A stretch of DNA of 64,000 bases from Petasospora fabianii (GCA_022641835.1 CP048715.1:2294001-2358000); one strand, 5' to 3'; positions 19,684 to 29,526 are shown, counted from the first letter of the stretch. Numbers and translations are program-made. Notes: generated from the sequence alone by a model not told the origin.

Positions 19684-20256
19684 TTAATACTCGGCATAAG
19701 CTTCAGCCTCTCTCTTACCAAGTGGCTGGCCTGGGAAGTACTTCTTCCATCTCCAGGCCTCGGCTTCTCTCTTACCAAGTGGCTGACCTGGGAAGTATTT
19801 CTTCCATCTCCAGGCCTCGGCCTCGGCGTCAGCGTCGGCCTCTCTCTTACCAAGTGGCTGACCTGGGAAGTACTTCTTCCATCTCCAAGCTTCAGCATCG
19901 GCGTCGGCATAAGCTTCAGCGTCGGCCTCTCTCTTACCAAGTGGCTGACCTGGGAAGTATTTCTTCCATCTCCAGGCCTCAGCCTCAGCGTCAGCATCGG
20001 CCTCTCTCTTGGACAAGTCGATGTTGTCAGCCATCTCCTGGTAAGCAATGGTGGTGTTGATGAAGTAGACAGCATCGTCCAAGACGATTGGGGCAATGTC
20101 CTCAGCAAGAGCAACGGCCTCGATGATGGCCTCGTCAGAGAATGGGAACTCAACATCAGTAGAAGAGCCAGTGGTCTCCTCAGTAGAGTTATCAGCGGCT
20201 TGAGTGGTACCGAAGAACAAGAAAGCAGCGGCAATAAGTGCGGTAGAGAACTTCAT
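19684..20256 (-). CDS. Alpha-factor-type mating pheromone precursor, four peptide copies
   Basis: 190 residues. A signal peptide (1-20, MKFSTALIAAAFLFFGTTQA) is followed by a pro-region with N-glycosylation sites NST (23) and NTT (67), then four identical peptides WRWKKYFPGQPLG at residues 95-107, 124-136, 149-161 and 168-180. Each follows KR (Kex2 site) and a run of EA, DA or YA dipeptides (Ste13-type trimming) and ends in KR, as in Saccharomyces MFalpha. The PGQP core matches alpha-factor, but Trp3, Lys4-Lys5 and C-terminal Leu-Gly differ from Saccharomyces. Secreted by one mating type to signal a Ste2-type receptor. A C-terminal EAEAYAEY tail follows the last KR. Confidence 0.95.
   Translation of the reverse strand: MKFSTALIAAAFLFFGTTQAADNSTEETTGSSTDVEFPFSDEAIIEAVALAEDIAPIVLDDAVYFINTTIAYQEMADNIDLSKREADADAEAEAWRWKKYFPGQPLGKREADAEAYADADAEAWRWKKYFPGQPLGKREADADAEAEAWRWKKYFPGQPLGKREAEAWRWKKYFPGQPLGKREAEAYAEY
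19717..19974 (-). repeat. Tandem pheromone-coding repeats (4 units)
   Basis: Four units encode the same 13-residue peptide at 19936-19974, 19849-19887, 19774-19812 and 19717-19755, separated by spacers of different length. Copies differ only at synonymous sites, while spacer length varies, as expected from unequal recombination plus purifying selection on the peptide. Confidence 0.9.
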
Positions 20257-20360
20257 TGTAGTAGAAAAGAGTGAATCAACAGTATAGTGGGTAGTGTTGT
20301 GGGGTGATGAGGAGAAAGAGAGACAGGTCCAGGACTCGTCAACAACAGCGAACTCTCAGT

Positions 20361-20406
20361 GCATTTATATCTTTTGAAACCATTTTGGGGCTCTATTCAT
20401 GAAACA
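20361..20406 (-). promoter_or_regulatory. Pheromone gene promoter: TATA, two PRE-like sites, CC-N6-GG box
   Basis: Upstream of the pheromone gene (ATG 20256), ATATAAAT on the minus strand lies at 20363-20370. TGAAACC (20375-20381) and a perfect Ste12 pheromone response element TGAAACA (20400-20406) follow. CCATTTTGGG (20380-20389) between them resembles an Mcm1 box. This is the expected layout for a mating-type-specific, pheromone-induced gene. Confidence 0.55.
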
Positions 20407-21740
20407 GTATATCCAAGTATTCCTTGTAGACCCTTGTGTGGTTATGGATGCCGACCCTGTTGGAGATTTCCCCATTGGCGTCCCAATCGGGTAATAAATA
20501 CATGCATCAACCGAAAATTGTCTGCGTTTCCGCATAGCTCGTATCATGAAAATAACCAATCTGAGACTCCAGTTGTTATGAAGTGCATTTCAGTAGCCTC
20601 ACAAACGATCCTTTCTTGTTTGTTTGGACTAAATATCCGCAATTCGCTTACTCTTATGCAGCTCAGGTCATGCATGTAATTAAGCTTCGCTAGGCTTCAT
20701 ATGGCGACATCATGGTGTATCATACCAAGTCCTCCTTGCCTGTATACGTATAATGGGTAGCTTATAAGGGGTTTAGTGGGTTTTAGCTTCCTCTTCAGCT
20801 CACTTCCCTGTGATCTCTGCCCATAGTGCATGTGCTTCTGGTTCATCCGCCGGCACGTTTGCACACACAATACCTCGAAGGAACCAGACACAGCACACTT
20901 TAGGTTCAAAACTTTGATGAAGCAAAAGTAGAAACTATTTAAAACAGCTGAAGTTGAAGTGCATGACCCTGTCTTGGTACTGAGAGGAATTTTCCCGCCA
21001 TCCTTCCAATTGGTGACTACAAAGGGAAAAAAAGAATATGTACAAGCCAAAACTGTGCAGCAGCAACGCACATTAGGTGGGCGAATCGGCAATTTGTAAC
21101 ACATTGAGCCACAATGATGTTACTAGTAGCTGATTTCTCTTCTCTTGGCTTGTGCGGACTGGTTGTGAGCTGGGGAGCCATTCCTTTGGCAAATGATCTG
21201 TGGCAGTAATCATATCAGGTTGGGGCATCCCACGGGGTAGCGTTGTAACTGCTTTCTAAAAATACATACCTGACAGCACATGTAATTTGAAAAAGCTTGT
21301 ACAGTCTCTTCGTTATGTCATAGAGACTTCCCTCCAGGAACCAGAAACCTCGACTGATACCTGAGCTCACGCTGGTGTCATTCGAGATACAAGTGGAGTG
21401 CCTGGCCCACAACATGAGCTATAGCACCACCCATTTGCACCGTGCGTTTGAATTCCACCACCTCCTAGCTCAGCTGCCAACCATAACTTCAATACTCTCT
21501 TTAAATATGCAATTGAACTTGATTTCAACCCCCTCTCCATGCACCAAGAGGCAACGCACGCATCTCCACAATCGCGGACACCCGGACACCCTTTCAAGTC
21601 GCTATCGGGGAATGGGGGTAAAGTAAAATCAGTGAGCAGTTTTATCAAAGACCGGCACCAGATGGCCCGATTGATAAAAAGAAACCCATATTCTTTCCTC
21701 TTTTCTGTGTATCTCTTGACAAATCTCAGCGGTTACTATA
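20407..21740. other. Intergenic region between pheromone and CTR2 genes
   Basis: Several short open frames exist on both strands but none has recognisable content. Functional sequence should include the distal pheromone promoter and the CTR2 promoter. No RNA gene was recognised. Confidence 0.4.
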
Positions 21741-22267
21741 ATGGACCATTCCTCTCATAACATGGACATGGGCGACATGCCTGACATGCCTGGCCATGAA
21801 CACCAAGCCATGTGTTCCATGAACATGCTTCTCAACTCCGACTATGAGAATCTCTGCCTTCTCTCAAGCTCATGGCACATTAAGACTCTTCCGCAGTTCA
21901 TCATCTCGCTGCTTCTGGTGGCAGTGATGGGCGTTGGCTATGAATACGTCCGCGTAAAGGCCAAGAGAATGGAAACGAGATGTGAGTTATATCTGCCCTC
22001 CTGTCCAGTCATTTAGCTGAGACTAACATTCCACCAGTGATCTCCCTTCCAGTGGATCAATCACAAGAATGTACTAACACAACCTTAGTGAGCTCTGAGA
22101 GCTGGTCCAAATCACTCATTTATGGTGTCCTTGTCGGCTATTCATACATCATGATGCTTCTCTTCATGACCTATAATATCTGGGTCATGTTGGCCGTTGT
22201 TTCTGGTGCTGTTCTCGGTCATCACCTCTTCCACGGTGAAATGAGGGACACCATGGCTTGCCACTAA
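21741..22267 (+). CDS. CTR2: Vacuolar low-affinity copper transporter Ctr2 (one intron)
   Basis: Exons 21741-21981 and 22038-22267 give 156 residues. The 56-bp intron begins GTGAGT, has branch point GACTAAC (22021-22027) and ends CCACCAG. The N-terminus is Met/His-rich (MDHSSHNMDMGDMPDMPG), followed by the CSMNML copper-entry motif, the WHIKTLP segment, the pore motif MMLLFMTYN (MxxxM) on TM2, GAVLG (GxxxG) on TM3 and a C-terminal CH. This order matches Saccharomyces Ctr2, which exports copper from the vacuole as a homotrimer. Joining the exons restores one continuous CTR domain that neither half has alone. Confidence 0.93.
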
Positions 22268-22381
22268 GCCTTTTGATGACACAAATAACGATACTTTCCA
22301 CATAGTTCTACGATCTCCGATATTTTTGCCTTTTGTAACTCGTAAATGTCAACGTTCACATTAATTATCTGCATGTAGGTT

Positions 22382-22681
22382 TCACTTTATCGTTTTCTTT
22401 GTCTTCGCAAGCGGTTCACCATGTACCTTTGCCCAATCGACTTGTGAATCAACTTCCTCGTCCACGAGACCAACACAGCACACGAGGTCTCCTCGTATCA
22501 CGTATACGCCCAGTTTCTCGACAAGACTATCCCCTTCGTCTGACCTTACGATTAGACGCTCTTCGGTGTCTGTCAGTATAACATTTATCGAGTGATCGTA
22601 GCCCTCTAGTGTTCCAACGAAGAACTTTCCATCAGTTGTCATCACGGCTACACGTTCTGTATTTCGATTAGTAAATGCCAT
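22382..22681 (-). CDS. LSM8: U6 snRNA-associated Sm-like protein Lsm8
   Basis: 99 residues carrying a full Sm fold: NTERVAVMTTDGKFFVGTLEGYDHSINVIL (Sm1) and GVYVIRGDLVCCVGLVDEE (Sm2, with the IRGD loop). The order and the short leader match Lsm8, the subunit that distinguishes the nuclear Lsm2-8 ring that binds the U6 3' end. Convergent with CTR2 (115-bp gap) and divergent from SNN1. Confidence 0.93.
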   Translation of the reverse strand: MAFTNRNTERVAVMTTDGKFFVGTLEGYDHSINVILTDTEERLIVRSDEGDSLVEKLGVYVIRGDLVCCVGLVDEEVDSQVDWAKVHGEPLAKTKKTIK

Positions 22682-22928
22682 TGATCACTAGGAGTTGACC
22701 TCAAACGAAGGTTTCATGTTACTCACTGTTCAGGAAAGAGCTCAATGATGACATAATGGATATTCTGTGTCTATTTTGTGGTGCTCTTGTTATTCCTAGA
22801 TTTAGCAGTATCATGGAGTAAACTTGTCCTACGCGACTTTTTTTTGCCTATGAAGTAAATAGGACGCCTTTCTCCAGATTCGCCATCATCGACTACGCTG
22901 GAGACGCATCGAGCTAGCTCATCACATA

Positions 22929-23285
22929 ATGCCCATTTCACACGAGTTTCGCTTCTCAACGACCTCAGCAGCTGTTCAACGCAGCGATGTACACCCAATT
23001 GAACTCGTCGTGCAATCTGTACTAGGCGACTCGCTCGACGCCCTCGCGACTCAACTCCAGACCCTCCACGAGTCTCAAGTGGTGCTAATGGCCCGCCTCA
23101 AAGTCATTGAAGAGAAGCTGAAGAGGTGGGAGGTAGAGACCGAACAAGATGTTGATATTAAGACGATGCATGATCGTCTTGTGGAATCAAAGAAGAGACT
23201 GACGACAGTATTAGCGAAATTATCGGAGATTGAGCAAAGGACCAAGAAGCAAGCTACAGAGACAAAACCCAAGGATGTGGTATGA
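22929..23285 (+). CDS. SNN1: BLOC-1 subunit Snn1 (Snapin-like)
   Basis: 118 residues, mostly coiled coil. The block HPIELVVQSVLGDSLDALATQL followed by LHESQVVLMARL matches the start of the Saccharomyces Snn1 (Snapin-like) domain, whose HPVEL, VLS.DLD and RESQ words align in order. Snn1 is part of the endosomal BLOC-1 complex that recruits a Ypt7-related GAP. ATG at 22929; 247 bp from the divergent LSM8. Confidence 0.8.
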   Translation: MPISHEFRFSTTSAAVQRSDVHPIELVVQSVLGDSLDALATQLQTLHESQVVLMARLKVIEEKLKRWEVETEQDVDIKTMHDRLVESKKRLTTVLAKLSEIEQRTKKQATETKPKDVV

Positions 23286-23395
23286 AGCGCAAAGAGTGAC
23301 TCATTCTTAATTTTATTATCTTTGAGGAACATCTAGGACAGCTTCCCCTCTCATATTTATTTTTGATTCCATTACGCGTGGCATCTGAGTCGAGT

Positions 23396-24367
23396 TCATG
23401 GAGACCAGATATTTAAGAGCTGGAATGGGTATCCTTGACTCTTGAACTTGAAGATGGAAGTAAGGACACTATAGAGCACCACGTTGACTGCAAGGAGATA
23501 AATGATGATTGCAAGGCGCAAGGAAGCGCCCTTAAGCACTGGTGCTTTGGTGATCAAGGCAACGACGGTGAAGGCAAGCATACCGTAAATGAAACTCATC
23601 ACTTGTGTCTCAGCACCAAGTTGCTGTTGTTGACCATGAACAAAATACTGAATATCACCGTTGTTGCCCTGTGTGAAGAATGGCATGTTTCTGATGGTGT
23701 TGAACATGTAGCCTGTAGTAAAGAACAAGATGGCAATAACGGCAACAGCACCCCACAAAGGTCTTGATATGAAGATGGAGGAAAGAGCCTTCGCCTGTCT
23801 CTTCAAGAAATACACGGCGGCAAAGACAGCGACAAATGTGATGATGGCAGAACCGTACTGGACTGGTTCCTTAATGATGATCTCCTTTTTGATGAGGTTG
23901 TGAAGTCCCTTGGCAACGTAAGGTGCCAATGCCTCGGACTGTGGGATGTTCATGATGTCGTAGTTAGTGTCAAAAGGAGACTTCTCCTCAGTTGGAGAGT
24001 ATAAGAACATCTTTGGAACAGCAGAGAGTTTAAAAGCCTGGAAGATGTCAGGGTGACCTTCAGCCAAGTCGGCTCTTGCAAAATAAAGACCATCACCATT
24101 TGGATGGTCGGCAACCCACGAGTCGGCGAGCTTTTCAAATTCCGGTTGAATCTGCTGACACACCTGGCATCCCACCTGTGGGTTTGTAGCTGTGAGCAAA
24201 AGTACAATGTAGTCTGTACGGGGGCCTCCGAGAACACGTTCGAAGTTGGATTTGGTGAGCTTGATGAAGTTTCCTGGTGATTTGTCGAGAGCCTTCTGCA
24301 GCTGCTGTGAGGACGCAGCGCAAGCCAGTGCCGTGAAGAGCGCTATCAATGTCACAAGAAGCCTCAT
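23396..24367 (-). CDS. OST3: Oligosaccharyltransferase subunit Ost3/Ost6
   Basis: 323 residues from the ATG at 24367, which opens a signal peptide (MRLLVTLIALFTALACA). The frame runs 64 codons further upstream, but that part reads as promoter, with TATATATT just above. A luminal thioredoxin-like domain carries CQVC (Cys67, Cys70) and is followed by four membrane helices. Ost3/Ost6 form mixed disulfides with nascent chains to help N-glycosylation in the ER. The length equals the family norm. Ost3 is favoured over Ost6 on overall length and tail, without a formal comparison. Confidence 0.9.
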   Translation of the reverse strand: MRLLVTLIALFTALACAASSQQLQKALDKSPGNFIKLTKSNFERVLGGPRTDYIVLLLTATNPQVGCQVCQQIQPEFEKLADSWVADHPNGDGLYFARADLAEGHPDIFQAFKLSAVPKMFLYSPTEEKSPFDTNYDIMNIPQSEALAPYVAKGLHNLIKKEIIIKEPVQYGSAIITFVAVFAAVYFLKRQAKALSSIFISRPLWGAVAVIAILFFTTGYMFNTIRNMPFFTQGNNGDIQYFVHGQQQQLGAETQVMSFIYGMLAFTVVALITKAPVLKGASLRLAIIIYLLAVNVVLYSVLTSIFKFKSQGYPFQLLNIWSP

Positions 24368-25496
24368 CTGGGGAATTGATGCGAGCAAGACGTCTATGGT
24401 GGTGTCACAGCTTGCAAAACGGGTGTCAAGGCTTGTATCATCTTCAACTTCGTGTGTGCTGTTCACATTCACTTTCGCGATGGTGATACATCCTAACACC
24501 ACGTGCGTCGCGTACCAGCTGCGATCTCCATATATATTGTGAAAGACACTTCCCCACATCGTTTAAAAGTAGACTGAGGAGAGTGTGGATTTGTAAATGT
24601 AGGCCAGATCATGAGGGCTGTTCTGGAAGTATGGGATTGATCCACCAATGCACTCGATCACGCTGTCGTGTCATAACAATTTATGATCGATAAGTTCCAA
24701 AGCCGTTATCACATTATCAAATACTCTTATAGCCTAGTAGCTTCACAGTGATGGGTAAATGCTCAGAGGTATTTTTGGGTGCCGACGAATGTACTTCTCT
24801 GTTTTTATTCTGAGAATTCGAAGATTGCAAGTTCAGGTAGAATTATTCGCCACTTGAAAAAACCAACTCCTCAAAGATACACTATTTACCTCATTTCTCC
24901 AACTAAGTTGAGATTCTTAATTGCTAGAAATTTAGCCAAAAATACAATTAGACAAACATCTTAGCAGAACTTGCTTCCCATATTTCTTAGCAACTCTATA
25001 TCTATATATACCTATGTTTTTTTCAATCATCTTATGAATGTTAGTGATTTATGTTTGAAGCTTCAATAAATGGTTGTGCTAGGGGTACATCAGAAGCGCG
25101 AGATGATCCCCTGAACTCCCAACAACCGAACGTAATATTATACGCCTTTTATATAGAGCAATAGTTGTAAGTGATCATGGAATATGCTACCTAAAGTACT
25201 GAGAGGTAGGTTTGTCTCATATTTTGGGTAGATTTATAGACTTACTCAATATAAGAGAGAAGGCTCCAGCACGTCTCTGTTTAGTGAACTTTCTACCTCT
25301 CTCTTCAAGCGTCGACGCGCCGATGATCTCACATTCTTTTGATAATGGTTGAAGTTGGTACTACTATGTCAAAGTCACACGCTGTAAAGACTTACTTAAT
25401 ATAGAACTAAGGCCGTTGGTTGTAGTGATGTAAACTTGATTATGACTGATCTTAATTATATTTTAGGACAGACGAAGTTAGCTTTGTCTTTGTTAC
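24368..25496. other. 1.1-kb AT-rich intergenic region
   Basis: Lies between the OST3 promoter and the RidA gene 3' end. Two near-copies of a short word occur at about 25239 (GACTTACTCAATATA) and 25389 (GACTTACTTAATATA). An imperfect hairpin with AGGGGATCA/TGATgtaCCCCT arms lies at about 25079-25112. No gene is recognised. Confidence 0.4.
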
Positions 25497-25889
25497 TTAG
25501 AGCTTGGAAGACAAATCCTCATACTCAGCAATACATTCAAGCTCAACGAGAATGTCTGGGTTTGGGAAGTCAACCATGATGCAGGATCTACCTGGCTGAG
25601 TAGTAAAGAACTTCTTGTAGACGGCGTTGACGGCAGCAGCGTCCTCTCTGTTCTTGATAAAGAGAAGCACCTTGAGAACTTTGTCGAGGGAGGATCCAGA
25701 GGCTTCAAGGACTTTCTTGAGGTTCAGGATAGCGAGCTCAGTCTGTGTGGAAGCATCTGGGCCGAGCTTACCCTGTGCGTCCACACCAACCTGGCCTGAA
25801 GTGAAAACATGGCCATTGGACTTGTAAGCTGGGGACAGGAGGGCGTTTCCGGAGGCGTTAATAGCTTCCCATGTGATTTTCTCTGGCAT
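25497..25889 (-). CDS. RidA/YjgF-family protein (Hmf1/Mmf1-like)
   Basis: 130 residues from the ATG at 25889; 24 codons of upstream open frame are excluded because they lack RidA homology and overlap a TATA-like TTTTATACTCC at about 25960. Family marks include SPAYKSNGHVFTSGQVGVD, the FIKNREDAAAVNAVY region and the Arg-containing PGRSCIMVDF block, with Arg the conserved imine/enamine-binding residue. RidA proteins hydrolyse reactive 2-aminoacrylate and similar enamines made by PLP enzymes. No clear mitochondrial presequence, so a cytosolic form is likely. Confidence 0.9.
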   Translation of the reverse strand: MPEKITWEAINASGNALLSPAYKSNGHVFTSGQVGVDAQGKLGPDASTQTELAILNLKKVLEASGSSLDKVLKVLLFIKNREDAAAVNAVYKKFFTTQPGRSCIMVDFPNPDILVELECIAEYEDLSSKL

Positions 25890-26985
25890 TGTGATATGAC
25901 TTTTGTTGGTATAACGTTTTATTCTGCAAACGGAGAGGGATGCACATAGACATTGGGGCAATTTTATACTCCATCGATCTTATCGCACCGCTTTCGGTAA
26001 ACGCGAGCGACTTCACCGAAGCCACCGAAGCCCACCCGGAATCACCTGCCGTCCGGGGTCGTGTTGGTGTTGGGGTGGTAGAATTTGAACAGGGACACAT
26101 AATTAGTATCACGACGGTACATTTAATGGGAGTAGAGCTGTTGATGGCAGCAGAGTTTCACACTGGGATATCAGCTCAATTGTGTAGCTCAAAAGCCATA
26201 GCTGTTTTTCTTGGTGATAGCGTCAGATTGGTCCTGTCTAGTGTAAATTGAACTCATTAAATTATCTCTCAAGGAGGATCAACTGTGCTGAGCTGAGCTC
26301 TGCGGTGCACCGGTTACGCCCCTGTCAGTCTCCTTTCTGACAAAGTGCACGCATGTGCTTTCTCCCGAGACCTCATGGTAACGCATTTAGGGCACAGACA
26401 CGCTCCATTTCCAACGAAATTGACTGCCTTGTCTAGTTATAGAACGCGTCGCGCAAATGGTTTATAGCACGCGTCGAGATGGGACGCGCCACGAAGAAAG
26501 GCGCATGAGCCTATGCGGCCGTGCCAGGGGCTTTGAGGAACAGCGTCCAACCATTATCGGAGATTCGCAAGATCTGATCCACCTTAAGGTAGGCACTGGA
26601 AAGCTTCCAATTCCAATTGTCAGAAGATGATACTGTGAAAGATAGTTACTATCATAAACAGGATTAACTAGATATATCACTGATCTCATCTGGACACTCA
26701 CAAACTTACAAACCTACGGTCGTGATGGGCAATGAGAGGTAAACAGAGCGCCTTCCGCTGCAACGCGATTCGAAAGGTAAACAGACGCGCTCGACGCGAC
26801 GAGCCTGCAGCGCCTTCACGTACTCCATTTAACTCCTGCGGTACATTGGATATAAAGAACAGCAGCTGGCACCAGACAGACGTTCAGTTTCGTGGTCCTG
26901 GTGTCTGTGATCTAAGAACACGTACTCGCAGTCACTCCCTACTTACCGGGCACTCACTCATCAACAATTACCCCAATACGGAATA
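25890..26985 (+). promoter_or_regulatory. RidA/YOX1 intergenic region with clustered ACGCG (MBF-type) boxes
   Basis: ACGCGT occurs at 26444-26449 and 26469-26474, with ACGCGC/ACGCGA at 26484-26489, 26763-26768, 26785-26790 and 26794-26799. Clusters of ACGCG are the MCB element bound by MBF (and tolerated by SBF) in late G1. In Saccharomyces, YOX1 is a G1-expressed target. No additional gene is supported. Confidence 0.55.
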
Positions 26986-28434
26986 ATGTCCATCGCCATG
27001 TCTAGACAGACCCTTCCATCCCTCAGATCCGAGAGGCTTCCTTCGCTTACCGCCCTCAAGGATGATCACACCAACAACAGAGAGCTCCCTCCTTTGTCTG
27101 AGCTTCTCCAAGGCTCCAACAATGGCAAAGAGTCTAGCTATACAACACTCCCTGCAACATCAAGAGCCCTATCACCAAGCTCACTGCCTACTTCCCCATC
27201 CAATGCTTGTTTCACAGATCCACTCTCCCACAAGCTCACAGAGCAGAACCAACAACAACAACAACAACAACAACAACAGCATGAGAAACCATTGAACAAG
27301 ACACCAATCAAGTTACCCTCTTTTGACTCTCTTCAGTTCCAAACAAAGAAGCCAGAGCTTCAAAAGTCATACAGCACATCCGCTACTACTACTACTTCTA
27401 TTGGCGCGCCATCGATGGCTTCGTTGACTACTCCTGCCCCAGCAGCTTCTCTTCCAACTCCAATCTCACACACTCATCAATCAAAGCCGCTATCATCCAT
27501 CAAGACCGAAGAACACTCTCCTGAACGTCCATCTTCCACCATCAGTGAGACACAGGACTCTCCATTAGTTGAGAAGAGATCATTTGCTTTCATTTCCCAC
27601 TCACCATCCACTTTCCCGCTCCAAGAGCCAGCTATTGACAATGCCCAGCTTGCTCGCCGCAAGAGAAGAAGAACCTCTCCAGGTGAACTTGCTATCTTGC
27701 AAGCTGAATTTACCATTGGATCCACTCCAAACAGAGCTAGACGTGAAATTATTGCCAAGAAGGTTAACATGACAGAGAAGGCTGTTCAGATCTGGTTCCA
27801 GAACAGACGCCAGACATTAAGACGTCAATCCTCTACTGAGAAGGAAGTTCACCACATTGAACCTGTTTATTCTGCCCCACCACCACAAGCCCAGGCCCCA
27901 GTTGCAGTTCCAATGTCGGTCCCTCAGATCATGCCATACCCACAACCAATCATGTTTGCTGCCCCATTCCCACAGGTGCTTCCTCACCCAATCATGTCAA
28001 TTCCACATTCCTCTTCCTCTCCAGTGCGCCACCACTCTTCTCCATCTTCTGCGCAAGAACCATCTTCCTCACCCAACACCTCAACCATCTCCAATATTCT
28101 CAACAATACCCCATCGAGACCACCAAAGGGGTCAACCATGACTTTCCGTCTCACTAATAAGGATGAATCCACTCCTGGTAAGACCATGACTCCACTCACA
28201 TCTTCTTCTCGCCAGAGACAGAAGCCAACAATGAAGGTGAACTCTCAGCCAACATCTTCACCAATTGGTAAGGAAAACGTATCACCACAGTCATCGCCTG
28301 TCAAGAGGCAAGGCTCTCAGACGGCATTACACAGCCCAAAGAGAGTTCCGCTGAGACAGTTGAGCTTTAATGCTGGACAAAAGCCAAAGGATGACGCCGT
28401 GACGAGTTTGTTGAACTTGAGAGGTCCACTATGA
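26986..28434 (+). CDS. YOX1: Homeobox repressor of the Yox1/Yhp1 type
   Basis: 482 residues. The homeodomain (about 222-284) begins ARRKRRRTSPGELAILQAEF and ends in helix 3 with MTEKAVQIWFQNRRQTLRRQ, close to Saccharomyces Yox1 and Yhp1, which repress ECB (early cell cycle box) genes with Mcm1. The flanks are Ser/Pro-rich and contain many SP/TP sites, a run of ten glutamines (about 86-95) and a C-terminal KEN-like GKENVSPQSSP that could be a degradation signal. Single gene equivalents cannot be split between YOX1 and YHP1. MBF-type boxes upstream fit cell-cycle expression. Confidence 0.88.
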   Translation: MSIAMSRQTLPSLRSERLPSLTALKDDHTNNRELPPLSELLQGSNNGKESSYTTLPATSRALSPSSLPTSPSNACFTDPLSHKLTEQNQQQQQQQQQQHEKPLNKTPIKLPSFDSLQFQTKKPELQKSYSTSATTTTSIGAPSMASLTTPAPAASLPTPISHTHQSKPLSSIKTEEHSPERPSSTISETQDSPLVEKRSFAFISHSPSTFPLQEPAIDNAQLARRKRRRTSPGELAILQAEFTIGSTPNRARREIIAKKVNMTEKAVQIWFQNRRQTLRRQSSTEKEVHHIEPVYSAPPPQAQAPVAVPMSVPQIMPYPQPIMFAAPFPQVLPHPIMSIPHSSSSPVRHHSSPSSAQEPSSSPNTSTISNILNNTPSRPPKGSTMTFRLTNKDESTPGKTMTPLTSSSRQRQKPTMKVNSQPTSSPIGKENVSPQSSPVKRQGSQTALHSPKRVPLRQLSFNAGQKPKDDAVTSLLNLRGPL

Positions 28435-28607
28435 TAATTTACATGACCAGAGTACTATATACCCACTTTTGACGACGTTTATGAAAAATGTTTTTAGATA
28501 CATGATGCAATTATTACTACACCTTATGTAGAAGCTTATCCTTCAGTAGCAGCTTTATCCCTAACCATATATCAAATAAAAATAAAAAACCCAATGATCA
28601 TCATAAA

Positions 28608-29081
28608 CTATTGCGGTGCAGCACCAATCTGAGCATCTTTCAAGTCATCTACAAGCTTCCCCACACACATATCACCATCTTCACAACCGGAGTACCGTCT
28701 CTGGACCTCAACAACCTCTTTTTCGGCCACCTTCAACTCCTTCATCTCACGCGCAATCTTATCCAAGATGTCATCCTCCTTTTCATAATCATAGCAATCA
28801 GAGTCTTTTCCCTCACAACTCGTGACATCCTTCAAAGTCTCCATGATGCGCAAGTATGACTTGACATACTTCAGCTCGCCTTTTGTCATCTTCTCTGCAT
28901 CCTCGAGCCTCGTCTTTTCTTGAGCAGACATTGAGCTCTTAGTATTTGACGCCGTCGTGGTGATCTGGGAGAGTTGTGTCTCTAGCGCAGCAGCGCGCTT
29001 ATGGAGTGAAGGGATAGTAACCGAGTCCACTTTCGTGAGGCGCTGGTTCGGGGTGATCATGTAGATGCAGTCGTCGTTCAT
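28608..29081 (-). CDS. Uncharacterised small coiled-coil protein
   Basis: 157 residues; not recognised. The first 25 residues (MNDDCIYMITPNQRLTKVDSV) are followed by two heptad-rich helices (about 26-85 and 103-130), with a Cys/Asp/Tyr-rich connector (CEGKDSDCYDYEKED). Net acidic, no signal peptide or membrane segment. The size and build are like a subunit of a coiled-coil assembly such as a kinetochore or tethering complex, but no motif fixes this. It is convergent with YOX1 and has its own 445-bp upstream gap, consistent with a real gene. Confidence 0.65.
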   Translation of the reverse strand: MNDDCIYMITPNQRLTKVDSVTIPSLHKRAAALETQLSQITTTASNTKSSMSAQEKTRLEDAEKMTKGELKYVKSYLRIMETLKDVTSCEGKDSDCYDYEKEDDILDKIAREMKELKVAEKEVVEVQRRYSGCEDGDMCVGKLVDDLKDAQIGAAPQ

Positions 29082-29526
29082 GGTGAAGCGTATAGTGTGT
29101 GTTCTTTAGGTTAATTTAAGGTGTTGCTATGAGCAAAAGCGGCTAGTGTGGGCCTTAAATAATCAGGCTGAAAAGGCTGAAATCCCCGCATGATATTAGC
29201 ACTTGCAGATTAGGGCACTACCCCCCGCGTTGATTGCTGCGGTTTCCGGTGATGTGTTTTTCGGGCATTGCTGCGTCAGACTTATGGCGCAACTTCGGCC
29301 GGGCTATGTGGTCCGTTGACAAGTGGCTACGAAGTCAGACAGTGGTGTGTTTTCTAGAAGAATGTGAATAAAAATTTTAAGCAGATGGATGGGGAACCTG
29401 GACTGCTCGTTCTAAACTGTTGGCTGTGTGATGTGTGCAGAGATACAAAGCCCAGCCGGTTATCGCTTACACAGACACCTGCAGCATGATCATTAGCGCA
29501 ATCCATTTATCTCACCAGCCTTCGGA
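29082..29526 (-). promoter_or_regulatory. Upstream region of the small coiled-coil gene
   Basis: No ORF of note. Scattered CGG and GCGCA words, and an AATAAAAATTTTAA stretch at about 29367-29380. The SFC1 3' end lies at the right side. Confidence 0.35.

Noticed and set aside
19641-20234. Second long minus-strand frame across the pheromone gene
   Set aside because: It is the shifted frame of the repetitive pheromone coding sequence, with periodic low-complexity content only.
22771-22998. Minus-strand open frame of 75 codons between LSM8 and SNN1
   Set aside because: It overlaps the SNN1 start and reads as a shadow of the coding strand.
25079-25130. CCCAACA-ended stretch considered as an LTR end
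   Set aside because: No matching TGTTG start, target-site duplication or internal element could be found nearby, so a retroelement fossil is not supported.
25940-26251. Open frame of 103 codons divergent from the RidA gene
   Set aside because: It has an ATG but overlaps the RidA leader and promoter and shows no recognisable domain or codon pattern.
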